This document shows, one piece after another, positions 5,542 to 6,377 of a stretch of 6,377 nucleotides of DNA (positions are counted from its first letter, which is position 1; the number at the start of each line of letters is the position of its first letter). The notes beneath the pieces are model-generated. The model was not told where the DNA came from. It saw only the letters and a program-made list of their open reading frames with translations, and did no database searches. The DNA comes from an uncultured Eggerthellaceae bacterium (GTDB lineage Bacteria > Actinomycetota > Coriobacteriia > Coriobacteriales > Eggerthellaceae). The DNA lies in assembly GCA_948829205.1 (NCBI GenBank), contig CAQLOA010000057.1:2023-8399 (forward strand). The letters are read 5' to 3'. Both the position numbers and the translations under genes were made by a program.

Positions 5542-5617
5542 TGGTGGAGCATAGGGGGCTCGAACCCCTGACCTCAGGCTTGCAAAGCCCGCGCTCTCCC
5601 AGCTGAGCTAATGCCCC
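5542..5617 (-). tRNA. tRNA-Ala (TGC anticodon)
   Basis: A complete 76-nt cloverleaf with encoded CCA. The acceptor GGGGCAT pairs with ATGCTCC and includes the G3-U70 pair, the main alanine identity element, with discriminator A73. The D arm contains AGCTCAGCTGGGAGAGC. The anticodon loop is TTTGCAA with anticodon TGC, between stem halves CGGGC and GCCTG. The T arm is the standard GGTTCGAGCCCC type. It is the second tRNA after gyrA, a linkage common in Actinobacteria and other bacteria. Confidence 0.97.
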
Positions 5618-5624
5618 GTAATTA

Positions 5625-5668
5625 ATAAACGCTCCACCGGCTAACTCGGCTCACGATGGAGCGTTTAT
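5625..5668 (-). other. 12-bp hairpin between tRNA-Ile and tRNA-Ala
   Basis: ATAAACGCTCCA (5625-5636) pairs perfectly with TGGAGCGTTTAT (5657-5668) around a 20-nt loop. It fills almost the whole inter-tRNA spacer. On the minus strand it is followed by TAATTA rather than a U-tract, so an RNase processing site or a weak attenuator is more likely than a full terminator. Confidence 0.55.
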
Positions 5669-5675
5669 CGCGAAA

Positions 5676-5752
<77 letters not shown>

Positions 5753-5778
5753 GCACGCATGCACAGCATAGCGGCGCA

Positions 5779-5796
5779 AAAGTGCTTGAACACTTT
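5779..5796 (-). promoter_or_regulatory. Dyad overlapping the tRNA promoter -10 box
   Basis: AAAGTG (5779-5784) and CACTTT (5791-5796) form a perfect 6-6-6 dyad that covers most of the -10 box and the predicted start site. It could be an operator or an RNA hairpin at the 5' end of the precursor. Either reading is inference. Confidence 0.3.
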
Positions 5797-5821
5797 ACAA
5801 CAAAGTAACGCACAAGGTCAA
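5792..5821 (-). promoter_or_regulatory. Promoter of the tRNA-Ile/tRNA-Ala unit
   Basis: On the minus strand TTGACC (-35, 5816-5821) is followed by an 18-nt spacer and TAAAGT (-10, 5792-5797). An A/T-rich tract containing TTTATAAAAA just upstream could serve as an UP element. The predicted start near 5785 leaves about 33 nt of leader before tRNA-Ile. This is the best sigma-70-type promoter in the window, as expected for stable RNA genes. Confidence 0.75.
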
Positions 5822-5889
5822 TGTTTTTATAAACGTACCCAAAGGTCTCTCAACGGAAAGCATGATTGGTAATTGAGCGAGCGGCGCAT

Positions 5890-5973
5890 CCGGCGGTTCT
5901 AGTTCGCGCGAAAGCCCGACGACGCGTACTTGGGTACGCGAGGAGGGCTTGGAGGGCGAAGGAGAACCGCCGG
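5890..5973 (-). other. Nested stem-loop element downstream of gyrA
   Basis: The outer stem CCGGCGGTTCT (5890-5900) pairs perfectly with 5963-5973. A middle stem AAGCCC (5912-5917) pairs with GGGCTT (5945-5950), and an apical stem CGCGTAC (5923-5929) with GTACGCG (5934-5940) around a TTGG loop. Three nested stems without open reading frame or U-tract suggest a structured RNA, a repeat-derived element or an unusual terminator. Confidence 0.55.
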
Positions 5974-5995
5974 GGCGTCCGCGCAGCGTCTGGCA

Positions 5996-6022
5996 ATACT
6001 TCGTCCGTCAAGGACGAAGTAT
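5996..6022 (-). terminator. 11-bp hairpin directly after gyrA
   Basis: ATACTTCGTCC (5996-6006) pairs perfectly with GGACGAAGTAT (6012-6022) around a 5-nt loop, starting 1 nt after the gyrA stop. The following minus-strand sequence is TGCCAG, so there is no U-tract. Together with the nested element at 5890-5973 it probably forms the gyrA 3' end. Confidence 0.55.
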
Positions 6023-6023
6023 C

Positions 6024-6377
6024 TTAGTCTTCGGTTGTGACGGCCACTGATGTGACCTTGTCGCCGTTGGCGATGTTCATCACCTTCACGCCCTGGGTGG
6101 CGCGCCCAAGCTCGCTGATGCCCTGGACCGGAGTGCGCACGATAACGCCTTCCTCGGTGATGATCATCAGCTCGTCTTCGACCGTGACGATCTTCATGGC
6201 CGCCAGCAGGCCCTTCTTGTCGGTCATCTTGATGGTGAACACGCCCTGGCCTCCGCGGTGCTGTACGGGGTATTCGTCCATCGGGGTGCGCTTGCCGTAG
6301 CCCTTCTCGGTAATGACGAACAGGTCGGTGCCCGGGCGGCCAATCTCCATGCCCAGCACCTCTACGCCGGCCGACAC
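6024..6377 (-). CDS. gyrA: DNA gyrase subunit A, C-terminal end (5' part outside window)
   Basis: The last 117 residues and stop codon of GyrA, which with GyrB introduces negative supercoils using ATP. The fragment belongs to the C-terminal beta-pinwheel that wraps DNA. Two blade repeats are visible: L-F-V-I-T-E-K-G-Y-G-K-R-T-P ending in Q-H-R-G-G-Q-G-V, and L-M-I-I-T-E-E-G-V-I-V-R-T-P ending in L-G-R-A-T-Q-G-V-K-V-M-N. The first carries a degenerate GyrA-box-like sequence (canonical box Q-R-R-G-G-x-G); the true box would lie further upstream. The protein ends V-A-V-T-T-E-D without a long acidic tail. Following tRNA-Ile and tRNA-Ala genes support gyrA rather than parC. The frame enters the window at a valine codon (GTG), which is internal and not a start. 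Confidence 0.92.
   Translation of the reverse strand: MSAGVEVLGMEIGRPGTDLFVITEKGYGKRTPMDEYPVQHRGGQGVFTIKMTDKKGLLAAMKIVTVEDELMIITEEGVIVRTPVQGISELGRATQGVKVMNIANGDKVTSVAVTTED

Overview
This 6.4-kb window is ordinary chromosomal core sequence from a GC-rich actinobacterium. The best fit is class Coriobacteriia, family Eggerthellaceae (Eggerthella, Gordonibacter, Adlercreutzia or Slackia type). That placement is inferred from the gyrA - tRNA-Ile - tRNA-Ala order, the DUF2510 membrane protein, an M28 peptidase with membrane segments inserted near its N-terminus, and the codon usage. Every gene I can support lies on the minus strand, so transcription runs from the right edge to the left edge.

Right to left: (1) 6377-6024 is the 3' end of gyrA, two blades of the GyrA C-terminal beta-pinwheel. 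(2) 6022-5890 is a highly structured spacer with two hairpin systems and no U-tract. (3) 5821-5511 is a tRNA unit: a good -35/-10 promoter, tRNA-Ile(GAT), a 12-bp hairpin, tRNA-Ala(TGC) and a classic U-tract terminator. (4) 5490-4990 is a bifunctional-nuclease (DUF151) family gene whose TATAAT box sits so close to the ATG that the mRNA may be leaderless. (5) A hairpin with an 18-bp perfect stem separates it from the DUF2510 membrane protein gene at 4902-4279, which ends in its own hairpin. (6) 4232-3845 is a long, relatively AT-rich spacer with no credible gene. Part of it (about 4057-4233) is bounded by two imperfect inverted copies of a TGTACAAAA...AATCGG motif, which suggests a small repeat or MITE-like element. 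(7) 3792-1726 is a tight three-gene operon: a YtxH-like membrane-anchored helical protein, a two-domain PRC-barrel protein and a TVP38/TMEM64 (VTT) membrane protein. A very long branched hairpin follows it. (8) 1455-508 is a class I (DhnA/FbaB-type) fructose-bisphosphate aldolase with its own promoter candidate, a 5' UTR hairpin and a U-tract terminator. (9) 371-1 is the N-terminal part of an M28-type metallopeptidase running off the left edge.

The genes serve separate jobs: DNA topology, translation, glycolysis/gluconeogenesis, envelope functions and proteolysis. Only the YtxH/PRC/VTT trio is clearly co-transcribed, probably with an envelope role. I do not see a new defence, mobile or biosynthetic system. 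The features most worth a second look are non-coding: several long 3'-end hairpins without U-tracts, the repeat-like element near 4057-4233, and the leaderless arrangement of the DUF151 gene.
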